From Achromobacter xylosoxidans (lineage in GTDB: Bacteria; Pseudomonadota; Gammaproteobacteria; Burkholderiales; Burkholderiaceae_B), in assembly GCF_001457475.1 (NCBI RefSeq), contig NZ_LN831029.1:2790001-2854000 (forward strand): DNA of 64,000 nt. The letters run 5' to 3'. Below are positions 7,769 through 16,690 of this stretch, piece after piece (position 1 is the first letter of the stretch; the number at the start of each line of letters is the position of its first letter). Made by a program: the position numbers and the translations under genes. The notes under the pieces were generated by a model. That model made no database searches, was not told where the DNA came from, and worked only from the letters and a program-made list of their open reading frames with translations.

Positions 7769-8620
7769 TCAATACAGGGCGGCGCGCATCGGGTAGGTGA
7801 ACAAGCCGTAGTGCGCCGCGTTCAGGCCCAGGTGGGCCAGCACGGCGGCCGCCAGGCCGCCGTAGCGGTAGGCCAGCCCGTAGCCCACGCCGCCAATGCC
7901 GGCCAGCAGCATCCATTGCCAGCCGCCGGCATAGTGCGCCAGTCCGAACAGCAGCGCCGCGATCGACAGCGCCGCCGTGGCGCCCCAGGGACGGTCGCGC
8001 CAGCAGCGCGCCAGCCGTTCCTGCACATAGCCGCGGAACAGCGCTTCCTCGGCCAGCGTCACCAGCAAGGCGTTGTTGGCGAGCCAGAGCCAGCCCGAGT
8101 CGGGCCATTTGGGCGCCCATGCCACCACGTCCAGCGCCAGGGCCAACCCCAGGCAGGCCACGGCCGCGGCCGCGCAGGCGGCCAGCGCCGCCAGCAGCGT
8201 GGCGCGCGCGCTGGCGCCGGCCATGGCGGGCGCGGCGGCCAGCACCACCCAGAACGCCACCAGCGGCTTGTCCAGGTTCAGGTACATGCTGAAGGGCACG
8301 GCATCGGGCGTCAGGGCGGCGCGCGGGATCACCAGGGGATTGTGGAAACCGGGCAGCCAATGCAGGAACAGCAGCACCGCCAGGATCACGAACAGCGTAT
8401 GACCGGCGGCGCTGGCCGCCCCAGGCGTGGCCGGGCGCACCAGCAGCGCGGCCAGCAGCAGCAATGCCGGCCAGGCCAGCGCCACGGGGTCGATGCCGCC
8501 CTGCGTCCAGGCCCAGGCATAGGCGAGCGCCAGCGCCAGCGGCGCCCAGCGGCGGGTGGCCGCCGGCCACAACATGGCGGCGGCCAGAAACATCAGGGAT
8601 CCAGGTGAGGCAAAGGGCAT
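7769..8620 (-). CDS. CPBP (CAAX/Rce1-like) intramembrane metalloprotease
   Basis: A 283-residue polytopic membrane protein with about eight hydrophobic segments. The C-terminal half carries the CPBP motifs: EEALFRG (E191, E192, R196), a His in FGLAHYAGG (H229) and a third motif HLGLNA near residue 266. These form the membrane-embedded metal site in Rce1-type proteases. Bacterial members process peptides or help export and immunity functions, but the substrate here is unknown. The start at 8618-8620 is chosen for the AGGAAG sequence six bases upstream; a longer open frame upstream is probably untranslated. Confidence 0.82.
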   Translation of the reverse strand: MPFASPGSLMFLAAAMLWPAATRRWAPLALALAYAWAWTQGGIDPVALAWPALLLLAALLVRPATPGAASAAGHTLFVILAVLLFLHWLPGFHNPLVIPRAALTPDAVPFSMYLNLDKPLVAFWVVLAAAPAMAGASARATLLAALAACAAAAVACLGLALALDVVAWAPKWPDSGWLWLANNALLVTLAEEALFRGYVQERLARCWRDRPWGATAALSIAALLFGLAHYAGGWQWMLLAGIGGVGYGLAYRYGGLAAAVLAHLGLNAAHYGLFTYPMRAALY

Positions 8621-8857
8621 GTATCTTCCTGCGAGGCGACGGGCGGCGCATGGCCGGCACACTGGCCGCGGTCGAAGCGGCGGCGCCCAAACCCGCAAGT
8701 GTAAGCGCCGCCTTGCGCGTTCGCCTTTGCCGGCGGCCGCTATCCGTTTGCGGTGCGCCATCGGGCACTTTTCATTTCCGCGCTTTCGGGCGACCATGCC
8801 GCAGCGGCGGCGCCTCCCGTCCGGTGGCGGGAAGGGGCGCGCGCGCAAGGAGCAACA

Positions 8858-9232
8858 ATGAAAATGATCGCTTGGTTGATGCTGGCGGCGGCGATCCTGC
8901 CGTTCGTCTGCACGATCGTGGCCAAGGCCGGTGGCAAGCAGTTCGACAACAATGATCCGCGTACCTGGCTGGCGCGCCAGGAAGGCTGGCGCGCCCGCGC
9001 CAATGCGGCGCAGGCCAATACCTTCGAGGCCCTGCCGTTCTTTTTCGGGGCGGTGCTGTTCGCCCTCTACACGCAGGCGCCGGCTGCGCACGTGGCCACG
9101 CTGATGGCATGCTGGCTGGGCGTGCGCCTGGGCTATCTGGCGATGTACCTGGCGGGCTGGGGCGCGCTGCGTTCGCTGGTCTGGACGATCAGCATGGGCT
9201 TCATCATCGCCATCCTGTTCTCGGGCGTGTAG
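8858..9232 (+). CDS. MAPEG family membrane protein
   Basis: A 124-residue protein with three to four transmembrane helices. It belongs to the MAPEG superfamily (glutathione- and eicosanoid-metabolising membrane proteins). The signature region is RANAAQANTFEALPFFFGAVL, where the conserved N and E lie in helix 2. LGVRLGYLAMYL follows in helix 3. The start has AAGGAG six bases upstream. Bacterial members of this short type are mostly uncharacterised; glutathione transferase or peroxidase activity is possible but not shown by the sequence. Confidence 0.85.
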   Translation: MKMIAWLMLAAAILPFVCTIVAKAGGKQFDNNDPRTWLARQEGWRARANAAQANTFEALPFFFGAVLFALYTQAPAAHVATLMACWLGVRLGYLAMYLAGWGALRSLVWTISMGFIIAILFSGV

Positions 9233-9258
9233 GACGCCGCGGCGGCCAACGCCCGGTC

Positions 9259-9279
9259 CGAGGCGCCCCGCGCGCCTCG
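9259..9279. terminator. GC-rich inverted repeat between convergent genes
   Basis: An 8-bp perfect stem (CGAGGCGC at 9259-9266 and GCGCCTCG at 9272-9279, 5-base loop) lies between the MAPEG gene and the opposing small exported-protein gene. It has no T-run. The position suggests a shared transcript end. Confidence 0.4.
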
Positions 9280-9306
9280 CCAGGATGCCTGGCCGTCATT
9301 GCCGCT

Positions 9307-9741
9307 TCACTTCCACTCGAACACGGCGCGCGCGGTGCCGCTGTTCTCCACCTTCACATCGCGTTCCTGCGCCTTGCCTTCGTAGGTGGCGGAGACCTTG
9401 TACTGGCCGGCGGGCAGCTTGACCAGCATGTAGGGGCCGCCGGATTCGGCGTGCAGCACCTGCTTGCCCTGGCCGTCCTTGATGGTGACGGCGACGTTGG
9501 CGACGTAGTCGGCCTTGCCGTCGCGCTGGGCGGCGAAAGTCAGCGCCAGGGGGTAGTCCTTGGCCGCGGCCTTCATGGCCTCGGATTCGTCCAGGCCGAT
9601 GCCGCCGCTGACGTACTGCACGCTGCCCTGTTGCTGCACGGGCGGCAATGCCGCCTGCGCGGTGGACAGGACGCCGGCAAAGGCCAGGGTGCCCAGGGCC
9701 ATCGCGGCGGCCATGGTGCAACGTTCGATGCGCTTGTTCAT
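9307..9741 (-). CDS. Exported small protein with carboxypeptidase-like Ig fold
   Basis: A 144-residue protein with a signal peptide ending near AQA (residue 30). The mature part reads as a beta-rich domain: YPLALTFAAQRDGKADYVANVAVTIKDGQG, then PYMLVKLPAGQYKVSATYEGKAQ. The L-PAG-Y-V pattern is the hallmark of carboxypeptidase-regulatory-like (transthyretin-like) folds. No catalytic residues can be assigned. It is a periplasmic protein of unknown role. AAGGAG lies a few bases before the ATG at 9739-9741. It is transcribed alone, away from the NRDE gene cluster. Confidence 0.72.
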   Translation of the reverse strand: MNKRIERCTMAAAMALGTLAFAGVLSTAQAALPPVQQQGSVQYVSGGIGLDESEAMKAAAKDYPLALTFAAQRDGKADYVANVAVTIKDGQGKQVLHAESGGPYMLVKLPAGQYKVSATYEGKAQERDVKVENSGTARAVFEWK

Positions 9742-9832
9742 GCAATTCTCCTTGAAGGGATGATCACGCAAGAGGTTCGACCGCGCTGGCGTCGGCGAGT
9801 TCGCCGTGGCGGGGCGTTTGCGCGGGCATGCG

Positions 9833-10627
9833 CTATCCCGGCGTGGCGCTCGCGGGATGATCACGCCAGGCGAATGCCAGGACGCTTTCGCCATTGGCGC
9901 CGCCGTCGGGGGCGAAGCGTTTTTCGGTCAACAGGCCGGTGCCGTCATCGCGCAGGGCCAGCACCGTGGAACTGCGAGTGCCATAGTTGGGACTGACGAT
10001 GAACGGGCTGCTCAATAGCTTTTCGCGATCCGGCGCCAGGCCGGTGGCGGGCAGGTCGGCATCGTCGGCCGGACTGCGATCGGCCAGCGCCTCGAACAGC
10101 GCCGGCAGGTCGGGTTGCGGGTCATGGGCCAGCACCCGTTCGAAGGCGGCCTTGGTGCGCGCCAGCTTGGGCCAGGGCGTGTCCAGCAGGTGGTTCGACA
10201 GGGCGTAGACGCCGGCCGCCAGGGGCCGGGGGGCGCCATCGCGGTTGCTGGCGTACCAGGCGCCCCGGGCGTCGCCGACGATCAGGTTGAAGCCGTTGTA
10301 GGCCGGGCCCGCGGCATGGGCGGCGGCAATGTAGTCGGCCGGCGCGGCATGGCCGCGCAGGAAATCCTCGACCAGGGCGCCACGCGAGGGGGCGTCGGCG
10401 ACCACCCGGCCGGGTTCGCGGAAATTGGTGACGAGCGCATAGCGCCCGCCGGTGGTCGCGCCCATCCAGGTGCCACCGGCCAGCGCGTCGCGTCCGCCGT
10501 ACACGTGGGCGGCGTCGGCCCACTGCGCGGCGGGCAGCGTCGGCCGGGCATGGAATTCATCGCGGTTGGCGGCGATCAGGACGGGAATGCCCGGTACGGT
10601 ATGCAGGGCGAGAACGGCAAGGCACAT
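9833..10627 (-). CDS. NRDE (TANGO2-like) family protein
   Basis: A 264-residue protein with the namesake NRDE at 21-24 after MCLAVLALHTVPGIPVLIAA. GGRDALAGGTWMG and VTNFREPGR follow, both typical of the family. The second-residue Cys and the fold suggest an Ntn-hydrolase-like enzyme. The eukaryotic relative TANGO2 affects lipid and haem handling, but bacterial roles are unresolved. Its start is only three bases after the FUSC gene stop, so it is the last gene of a ybaK-FUSC-NRDE operon. Confidence 0.88.
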   Translation of the reverse strand: MCLAVLALHTVPGIPVLIAANRDEFHARPTLPAAQWADAAHVYGGRDALAGGTWMGATTGGRYALVTNFREPGRVVADAPSRGALVEDFLRGHAAPADYIAAAHAAGPAYNGFNLIVGDARGAWYASNRDGAPRPLAAGVYALSNHLLDTPWPKLARTKAAFERVLAHDPQPDLPALFEALADRSPADDADLPATGLAPDREKLLSSPFIVSPNYGTRSSTVLALRDDGTGLLTEKRFAPDGGANGESVLAFAWRDHPASATPG

Positions 10628-10630
10628 GGT

Positions 10631-12613
10631 TCAGTCCGGTTGGGTTCTTGGGGAGGGCGGGCGCGGGCGGCCGGGTTCGGTGGCAAAGCCCGGGCCGGCC
10701 AGCGTCGCGCGCAGGGCTTCGATCGCGCCGGCGGCTTCGCGCAGGGCGGGCTCGTCCGTTGCCACCGGGGCGGGGCCGACCGCCACGCCGTGAGTCACGG
10801 CCTGCGCCATGGCGTGCAGGGTGTCGGCCAACCGCGCCACCGCGGCCGGCGCGGGCGGCGGCTGGTCGGCCGGCAGTGCCCAGGCGCTGTCGGACACCGC
10901 GTTGGCCACGCGCTCCAGCGCCACTTCGACGGGCCACCAGGCCAGTGCGCGACGGCTCACCAAACGCGGTTCCGACAGGCCGCGCTGCAACGCGATGCGC
11001 AGGTCGGACAGGCGCGCATAGGCCTGGGTGCGCAGCTCGTGGCGGGCCGTCGAATCGGCCTGGAACACGGCATTCAGATAGGCGGCCAGGGTGTCGATCG
11101 CGGTGGCCACGGCCTGGTCCAGATTGTGGCGTTCGAGCCGCATCCAGGGCAGGTAGCCCACCGCCAGCACGATGGCCGCGGCCACCGCCACGTCTTCCAG
11201 CCGCGCCAGGGCGATCGGCCAACTGCCCGGTTGCAGTGCGCCGATCAGCAGCATCAGGATGGGCAGCAGGATCGCCGAGAACAGGCCGTAGTTGCGGCGG
11301 ATCGACCACGGCAGCAAGGCCGCCAGGCCGGTCACGGCGAGCAGGCTGACGACGCCGCTGCGGTCCAGCGCCAGCACGGTGGCGCTGATCGCCACGCCCA
11401 CCACGCTGCCGGCGCAGCTTTGCAGCGCCCGGGCGAAGACCGAACCGAAATTGGGCTTGAACACCACCACCACGATCAGCGGCACCCAGTAGGAACGCGG
11501 CAGGGCCAGGGTGCGCGCCACGGCTTCGGCGACGACCAGGCACAGACCCAGCCGCACCAGGTAGCGCAGCGTGGTCGGGCCGGGGCGGTAAGTGCGCGCC
11601 AGCACCCGCCACGGCGTGCGCGGGCGCGCCGGTGGCAAGGCCGGGAAGGCGTCCGGGCGCGCCGGGCCGCTGCCTTCCAGCAACGGCCGCGCCTGTTCCA
11701 GTGCGTCGGCCAGTGCCGTTGCGCCGGCCTGGCGCACGGCCGCGATGTCGTCGCCTGGCGCCGACGGCGTGGCGTTCTCGACGTGGTCGGCCAGCCGGTT
11801 CATGGCTCGCGAACACTCGGGTGGCAATACCCGGCCGGCCCGCGCCAGCGCCAGCGCGGCGTCCGACAGTGGCGTGCATGCCTGCAACTGCGCGGCCAGC
11901 CGGGCCAGCCGCGGCGAGGGGCCGGCGGCGCGGCGCCGGGCCGCCAGCACCGTGTCGTAGGCGCCGGCCATGGCGGCTTCCATGTCGCGCCGCGCCGTCA
12001 TGATGCGCGAGGTGCCGATGGCGGCGAACATGGCCGCCAGCTTGCGATAGGCCAGGGCCACCGCCGCCCGTTCGGGCGCGATCGGGTTGACCACCCAGCC
12101 CAGCAGGGTCAGCGCCAGGCCGAACAGGCCGCCCGCGCCCACCAGCGCCGGCGGTAGCCAGGGCGGCAGGGGCGACGTCAGGCTGGCGCCGACGATGACG
12201 TAGGTGGCGAATTGCAGCGTGGCGACGGCGGCGATGTTGTTGAAGGTGCCGACCAGGCTGGCCGCCAGGACCAGCAGCGTCATGGCGGCGGCGCTGAGCA
12301 GGCCGTGGCCGGACAGCAGCGAGCCCAGCAAGTAGCCCAGTGCGCCGCCGAACACGGTGCTGCCGATCGACAGCGCGCGGTTGCGGTAGGGGCCGCCGTT
12401 GTCGCCGGTGATGGCGGGCAGGGCGCCGAGGGCCACCAGGGCTGCCGCCGCGCTCTGGTCCAGCGCCAGGCCGGCCGCGGTCGGCAATCCGATGGCCAGC
12501 GCTGCGCGCAGCGCCACCCAGCGGCTGACCGGCGACGGCTCCATGTGCGCCAGGCTCATCAGCCAGCGCATGTTGGAGGTGCGGGCGTGGGGCGCGGCAG
12601 GCGTGTCCGGCAA
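10631..12613 (-). CDS. FUSC family inner-membrane transporter (AaeB/YccS-like)
   Basis: A 660-residue membrane protein with two hydrophobic blocks (about residues 30-175 and 365-495). Each is followed by a helical cytoplasmic part, the typical FUSC arrangement. The second block has SYWVPLIVVVVFKPNFGSVFARALQ, a strong family signature. AaeB relatives export aromatic carboxylic acids with a membrane-fusion partner; no such partner lies next to it. M15 (MRWLMSLAHM) is an alternative start. It sits 17 bases downstream of ybaK and three bases upstream of the NRDE gene. Confidence 0.85.
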   Translation of the reverse strand: MPDTPAAPHARTSNMRWLMSLAHMEPSPVSRWVALRAALAIGLPTAAGLALDQSAAAALVALGALPAITGDNGGPYRNRALSIGSTVFGGALGYLLGSLLSGHGLLSAAAMTLLVLAASLVGTFNNIAAVATLQFATYVIVGASLTSPLPPWLPPALVGAGGLFGLALTLLGWVVNPIAPERAAVALAYRKLAAMFAAIGTSRIMTARRDMEAAMAGAYDTVLAARRRAAGPSPRLARLAAQLQACTPLSDAALALARAGRVLPPECSRAMNRLADHVENATPSAPGDDIAAVRQAGATALADALEQARPLLEGSGPARPDAFPALPPARPRTPWRVLARTYRPGPTTLRYLVRLGLCLVVAEAVARTLALPRSYWVPLIVVVVFKPNFGSVFARALQSCAGSVVGVAISATVLALDRSGVVSLLAVTGLAALLPWSIRRNYGLFSAILLPILMLLIGALQPGSWPIALARLEDVAVAAAIVLAVGYLPWMRLERHNLDQAVATAIDTLAAYLNAVFQADSTARHELRTQAYARLSDLRIALQRGLSEPRLVSRRALAWWPVEVALERVANAVSDSAWALPADQPPPAPAAVARLADTLHAMAQAVTHGVAVGPAPVATDEPALREAAGAIEALRATLAGPGFATEPGRPRPPSPRTQPD

Positions 12614-12630
12614 GGGGGCCTCGGCGACGG

Positions 12631-13113
12631 CTAGCCTTTGATCAGCGGCGCTTCTTGTGGCGCGGCCAGGCGGAAATAATCGGCGGTCGCCATCAGGATG
12701 GAAGCGTCCAGCCGCCCGGCGTTGAACACGATTTCATCGTGCCGCTGGCGCAGGGTGGGGTCCACCAGCAGGTGCAGGTCGGGATTGAAGCTGAAGGGCG
12801 GGATCGCGCCGATCTCGCAGCCGGTGAGTTCGCGCGCCAGGTCCTGCGAGGCCAGCGAGGCCTTCTTGCCGCCGGCGGCGCGGGCGATGGCTTCCAGGTC
12901 GGCCTGCCGGTCGGCGGGGAACACCGCCAGCACGTTGCGACGCTGGTTGGACGAAATCTTGACGCGGCAGACCAGCGCCTTGGCGCCCTGGCTGACGGTG
13001 GTGCCGCGCACGGCGGCGACTTCCACCGAGCGGCCGGCGGCGGGATGGGAAATGAGGCGGTAGCGGGCCTGATGCTCGGTCAGCAGGGCCTGCAGGCGTT
13101 CGTAGACTTCCAT
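12631..13113 (-). CDS. ybaK: YbaK/EbsC-type Cys-tRNA(Pro) deacylase
   Basis: A 160-residue protein of the YbaK/ProX editing family, which hydrolyses mischarged aminoacyl-tRNA, typically Cys-tRNA(Pro). The visible core is QGAKALVCRVK, then VFPADRQADLEAIARAAGGKKASLAS and GCEIGAIPPFSF, with the conserved Lys and the GxxPPF segment that shape the active site. Length is right. It opens the ybaK-FUSC-NRDE operon. The ATG at 13111-13113 is preferred over the upstream extension because homology starts with MEVYERL. Confidence 0.85.
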   Translation of the reverse strand: MEVYERLQALLTEHQARYRLISHPAAGRSVEVAAVRGTTVSQGAKALVCRVKISSNQRRNVLAVFPADRQADLEAIARAAGGKKASLASQDLARELTGCEIGAIPPFSFNPDLHLLVDPTLRQRHDEIVFNAGRLDASILMATADYFRLAAPQEAPLIKG

Positions 13114-13198
13114 GGCGGGGCGCAGCGGGTTGGCGGGCCGGCGCCGGGGATCCGGCCGGCCATGCCGCATGATACGCCGGTCGCGCGCGCCGCAGGCC

Positions 13199-13915
13199 CT
13201 AGATGTCGCCGGTGAAGGCGTAGCCCCAGCCCCAGACGGTGCGGATCGGCAGCTCCATATTGGTTTCCTGGGCCTTGCGGCGCAGCCGGCTGACCACCAC
13301 GTCGGTGCGCCGCAGCGATTCGCGGCCGGCCTGCGGGTCGCTGGGCGGCACGTCGCCGCGCGGCATGCGCCTGTCGGGACTGGTAGTCAGCTTGAGCAGG
13401 AAGTCGCGCTCGGCCTGGGTCAGTGCCAGGCGGGTGCCTCGCGGGCTGACCAGGGTCCAGGCGGCATCCTGGAAGTGCCATTTGCCATTGGCCTCGGCCG
13501 GCGCGGCGGCTGGGCGGGGTTCGGCATCGGCCGGCCGCCGGCCGTTCACGGGGACGCGGCGCACCAGCGCCTGCAGCGCGGCGGCGATCTCGGCGCTGGC
13601 GACGTCGGGCGGAAAGCAGGCGTCGGCGCCGCAGTGCAGGCCGAGGATGCGGTTTTCCGGGGAATCGAAAGTGGATACCGCGACGATGCCGGCGGTGGTG
13701 TCCATGGCGCGCAGGCCGGCGACGGCCATGCAGAGATCGGTCAGCTCGGCTTCCATCACCAGCAGCGGCGTGCGCCGCGCCTGGAACAGCCGGAACAGGC
13801 CGTTGGAGTCCTCGCAACCGCGCGGCGAGAAGCCCATGCCCGCCAGCGCGTCGCAGCGGTGCGCGCGTTGGCGGGAATCGGGCGAGAAGACGATCAGGTC
13901 TAGTAGGTCATTCAT
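13199..13915 (-). CDS. OmpR-type regulator with degenerate receiver domain
   Basis: A 238-residue protein with a receiver-like N-terminus (1-120) and a winged-helix DNA-binding C-terminus (about 145-238: LALTQAERDFLLKLTT, RRTDVVVSRLRRKAQE, IRTVWGWGYAF). The receiver has lost its chemistry. The phospho-acceptor Asp is Glu (E55 in LLVMEAEL), the acidic pair near residue 12 is reduced to SPDS, and the conserved Lys after GAD is replaced by Pro (ADACFPPD). It therefore probably works without phosphorylation, perhaps locked in an active-like state by Glu. No sensor kinase is adjacent. Targets are unknown; the neighbouring efflux operon on the same strand is a candidate. Confidence 0.85.
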   Translation of the reverse strand: MNDLLDLIVFSPDSRQRAHRCDALAGMGFSPRGCEDSNGLFRLFQARRTPLLVMEAELTDLCMAVAGLRAMDTTAGIVAVSTFDSPENRILGLHCGADACFPPDVASAEIAAALQALVRRVPVNGRRPADAEPRPAAAPAEANGKWHFQDAAWTLVSPRGTRLALTQAERDFLLKLTTSPDRRMPRGDVPPSDPQAGRESLRRTDVVVSRLRRKAQETNMELPIRTVWGWGYAFTGDI

Positions 13916-14057
13916 GAATCGTTGTCGAGATCAGTGCAGCTTGAGCGCATGCATGATGCATCGGATACAACGGATTCCTAAACGCCGCACAACGCCATTT
14001 TCTGACCCGAATTCTCGGACATGGCCCCGGGATGTATGGTTTGGCGCGCTTTGCGGG

Positions 14058-15536
14058 CTATTGTGTGGCGGCAACCGGGTCGGCCGGCGGCGTGTTCCAC
14101 CAGCCGCCGCCCAGCGCCTGCAGCAGGGCGGCGGTATCGGCGTAGCGCGCCGCGTCGGCCGCGCCGCGGGCGATGCGCGTCTGCAGCAGCTGGCGTTGGC
14201 TGTCCAGCACGTCCAGGTGGCTGATGCCGCCGGCCTGGTAGCGGTCGCGGGCGATGCGCGCGGCATCGTCGGCGCGGCGCCAGGCCGTGTCATACGCGTC
14301 ATAGGCCCGCGCATCGCTCTGCAGCGCGCGCAGGGCGTCCGCCACCTGCCTGAAGCCGTCCAGCACGGTCTGGCGGTAGGCCGCCGCGGCGGCTTCGTAG
14401 GCGGCCTGGGCCGAGCGCGTGCGGGCGCGCAGCTCACTGCCGCGAAACAGCGGTTGCACCAGCCCCAGTCCCAGGTTCCAGACATTGACGCCATCGCCGA
14501 CGTCGCCGGCGCGGGTGCGCTGCGAGCCGAAACTGGCGGTCAGCGTGAACCGCGGATACTGGTTGGCCGTGGCCACGCCGATCTGCGCCGAGGCCTGGTG
14601 CAGCAACGCTTCGGCTGCCAGGATGTCGGGCCGCTGGCGCGTCAGCGCCGACGGCACGCCGGTCGGGATTTCGGCGGGCAGCGTCAGGTCGGCCAGGCGC
14701 AGCGGCGGCGCCTGCCAGGCCGCCGGCGGCTGGCCCAGGTAGGTGGCCAGCTGGTGATGGGCCTGGGCCAGCTGGTATTCCAGCGGCGGCACGCTGGCCT
14801 CGGTCTGCGCCAGCAGCAGTTCCTGGTTGCGCAGGTCGGCCTCGGCGATGCCGCCGGCCCGCAGGCGCTGCGCCATGATGTCGCGCTGGCGTTGTTGCGC
14901 CAGCAACAGCTCGCGGGTGTCGGCCAGGCGCCCGGCCAGGTCGGCCTGGCGGATGGCGGTGGTGACCACGTTGGCGGCCAGCGTCATGCGCGCGGCTTGC
15001 AGCTCATGCGACTGGTAGTCCACCTGGGCCGCCAGGCCCTCCAGCGCGCGGCGGTTGCCGCCGAACACATCCAGCGTGTAGGACACGTCGATCGACGCGT
15101 TGTAGAGCGTGAACGGCGCCGGCTGCTCGGCGACGGGCACGCCGTAGGCGGAGGGATCGACCTTCTGCCGCGTCGCCGACAGGTTGGCGTCCACCGCCGG
15201 CAGCAGGCGGCCGCCGGTCTCCGCGTTCAGGTCCTCGCCGGCCTGGCGCAGCCGGGCGCGGGCCTGTTCCAGCGTCGGGCTGGCGTCCAGCGCCTGGCGC
15301 ACCAGCGCATCCAGCGCAGCGGAACGGAACAGGCGCCACCATTGGGCCGGGATGTCGGCGTCCGTGAGCCGCGGTTGCGCGCCGCTGGCGGGCGCATTGT
15401 CGGCCGGCGGGGTATAGGCGGCGACCGGCGGCGGCGCGGGGCGCTCGAAGTCCGGCCCGACGGCGCAGCCGGGCAGCAGGACGCAGGCGGCCACGAGCGC
15501 GGCGCGGCGGGCGAAGGGCGGGTGGGGGCGGGGCAT
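14058..15536 (-). CDS. NodT-family outer-membrane efflux lipoprotein
   Basis: A 492-residue TolC-like outer-membrane factor. The signal ends in LLPGCAVGPDFERP, with a lipobox Cys and the common CAVGPDF start of this family. Two long coiled-coil halves follow, and QRPDILAAEALLHQASAQIGVATANQYPR is the conserved central signature. It forms the exit duct through the outer membrane for the ABC transporter encoded just upstream, eight bases away on the same strand. Having its own duct distinguishes this operon from the E. coli ybhGFSR operon, which relies on TolC. Confidence 0.93.
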   Translation of the reverse strand: MPRPHPPFARRAALVAACVLLPGCAVGPDFERPAPPPVAAYTPPADNAPASGAQPRLTDADIPAQWWRLFRSAALDALVRQALDASPTLEQARARLRQAGEDLNAETGGRLLPAVDANLSATRQKVDPSAYGVPVAEQPAPFTLYNASIDVSYTLDVFGGNRRALEGLAAQVDYQSHELQAARMTLAANVVTTAIRQADLAGRLADTRELLLAQQRQRDIMAQRLRAGGIAEADLRNQELLLAQTEASVPPLEYQLAQAHHQLATYLGQPPAAWQAPPLRLADLTLPAEIPTGVPSALTRQRPDILAAEALLHQASAQIGVATANQYPRFTLTASFGSQRTRAGDVGDGVNVWNLGLGLVQPLFRGSELRARTRSAQAAYEAAAAAYRQTVLDGFRQVADALRALQSDARAYDAYDTAWRRADDAARIARDRYQAGGISHLDVLDSQRQLLQTRIARGAADAARYADTAALLQALGGGWWNTPPADPVAATQ

Positions 15537-15544
15537 GGCGGCCT

Positions 15545-16690
15545 TCAATCCAGGGTGCGGCGGTAGAACTTCACGGCGGCGGTCATCACGACCACGGTGA
15601 ACAGCAGCATGGGCCAGATGGCGGGCCACAGGTCCCACCAGCCGTTGCCCTTGAGCAGGATGCCGCGGATCAGCCGGTTGAAGTGCGTCAGCGGCAGCAG
15701 GTTGCCCAGGTACTGGGCCCACTTGGGCATGCCCAGGAACGGGAACATGAAGCCGGACAGCAGCATGTTGGGCAGGAAATAGAACATCGTCAGCTGCATC
15801 GCCTGCAGCTGGTTCTGCGCCAGCGACGACAGCGTGATGCCGACGGTCAGGTTGGCCGCCACGAAGATCAGCGCGCCCAGGTACACCGTCACCAGGCTGC
15901 CCAGGAACGGCACGTGGAACACGAAATACGCCGCCAGCAGGATGATGGTGGACTGGATCAGGCCAATGGCGATGTAGGGCACGATCTTGCCCGTCATCAC
16001 CTCCAGCGGCCGCACCGGCATGGCCAGCAGGTTTTCCATGGTGCCGCGCTCGCGTTCGCGCGTCATGGCCAGGCCGGTCATCATCACCAGTGTCATGGTC
16101 AGGATCACGCCCATCAGCCCCGGCACCGTGTTGTATTGCGAGATCTGCTCTTCGTTGTAGAGCTGGTGCACGCGCACGTCGAACGGCGGCTGGCCGCCGG
16201 CCAGGTGCGCCAGCGGGCCGGTCAGGTCCTTCTGCGCCACCGCCTGCGCCAACTGTGTGGCCGAGCCGATCGCCAGCCCGACCGCCATCGGATCGGTGGC
16301 GTCGGCCTCGATCAGCAGCGCCGGCCGCTCGCCGCGCAGCAGCTTGCGCGAGAAGTCGGGCGGAATGGTCAGCACGAACAGCACCCGGCCCTGCGCCAGC
16401 GCGGCGCGGCCGGCCTCTTCGTCGGGCAGGGTCTCGACGATGTCGAAGTAGTCGGATGCCGTCATCGCCGCCACGAAGCTGCGCGTGAACGGGCTCTGGT
16501 CGGCCACGATGACCGCGGTCGGCAGCTGCTTGGGGTTGGTGTTGATGGCGTAGCCGAACAGCGCCAGCTGCATGATCGGAATGCCGACGATCATGCCGAA
16601 GGTGATGCGGTCGCGCCGCAACTGCAGGAACTCCTTGAGCACCATGCTCCACCAGCGCGACCACGAGAAACCCTCCAGGTGGCGCCTCAT
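15545..16690 (-). CDS. ABC-2 type efflux permease (YbhR/YhhJ-like)
   Basis: A 381-residue permease: one N-terminal TM segment (ITFGMIVGIPIMQLALFGYAI), a large periplasmic domain up to about residue 185, and five C-terminal TM segments. TRERERGTMENLLAMPVRPLEVMTGK is the conserved ABC-2 motif between helices. Its start overlaps the stop of the ATPase gene by four bases (ATGA), so the two are translationally coupled. With the ATPase, the HlyD-type adaptor and the outer-membrane factor it should form a tripartite exporter for drugs or lipophilic compounds. Confidence 0.92.
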   Translation of the reverse strand: MRRHLEGFSWSRWWSMVLKEFLQLRRDRITFGMIVGIPIMQLALFGYAINTNPKQLPTAVIVADQSPFTRSFVAAMTASDYFDIVETLPDEEAGRAALAQGRVLFVLTIPPDFSRKLLRGERPALLIEADATDPMAVGLAIGSATQLAQAVAQKDLTGPLAHLAGGQPPFDVRVHQLYNEEQISQYNTVPGLMGVILTMTLVMMTGLAMTRERERGTMENLLAMPVRPLEVMTGKIVPYIAIGLIQSTIILLAAYFVFHVPFLGSLVTVYLGALIFVAANLTVGITLSSLAQNQLQAMQLTMFYFLPNMLLSGFMFPFLGMPKWAQYLGNLLPLTHFNRLIRGILLKGNGWWDLWPAIWPMLLFTVVVMTAAVKFYRRTLD

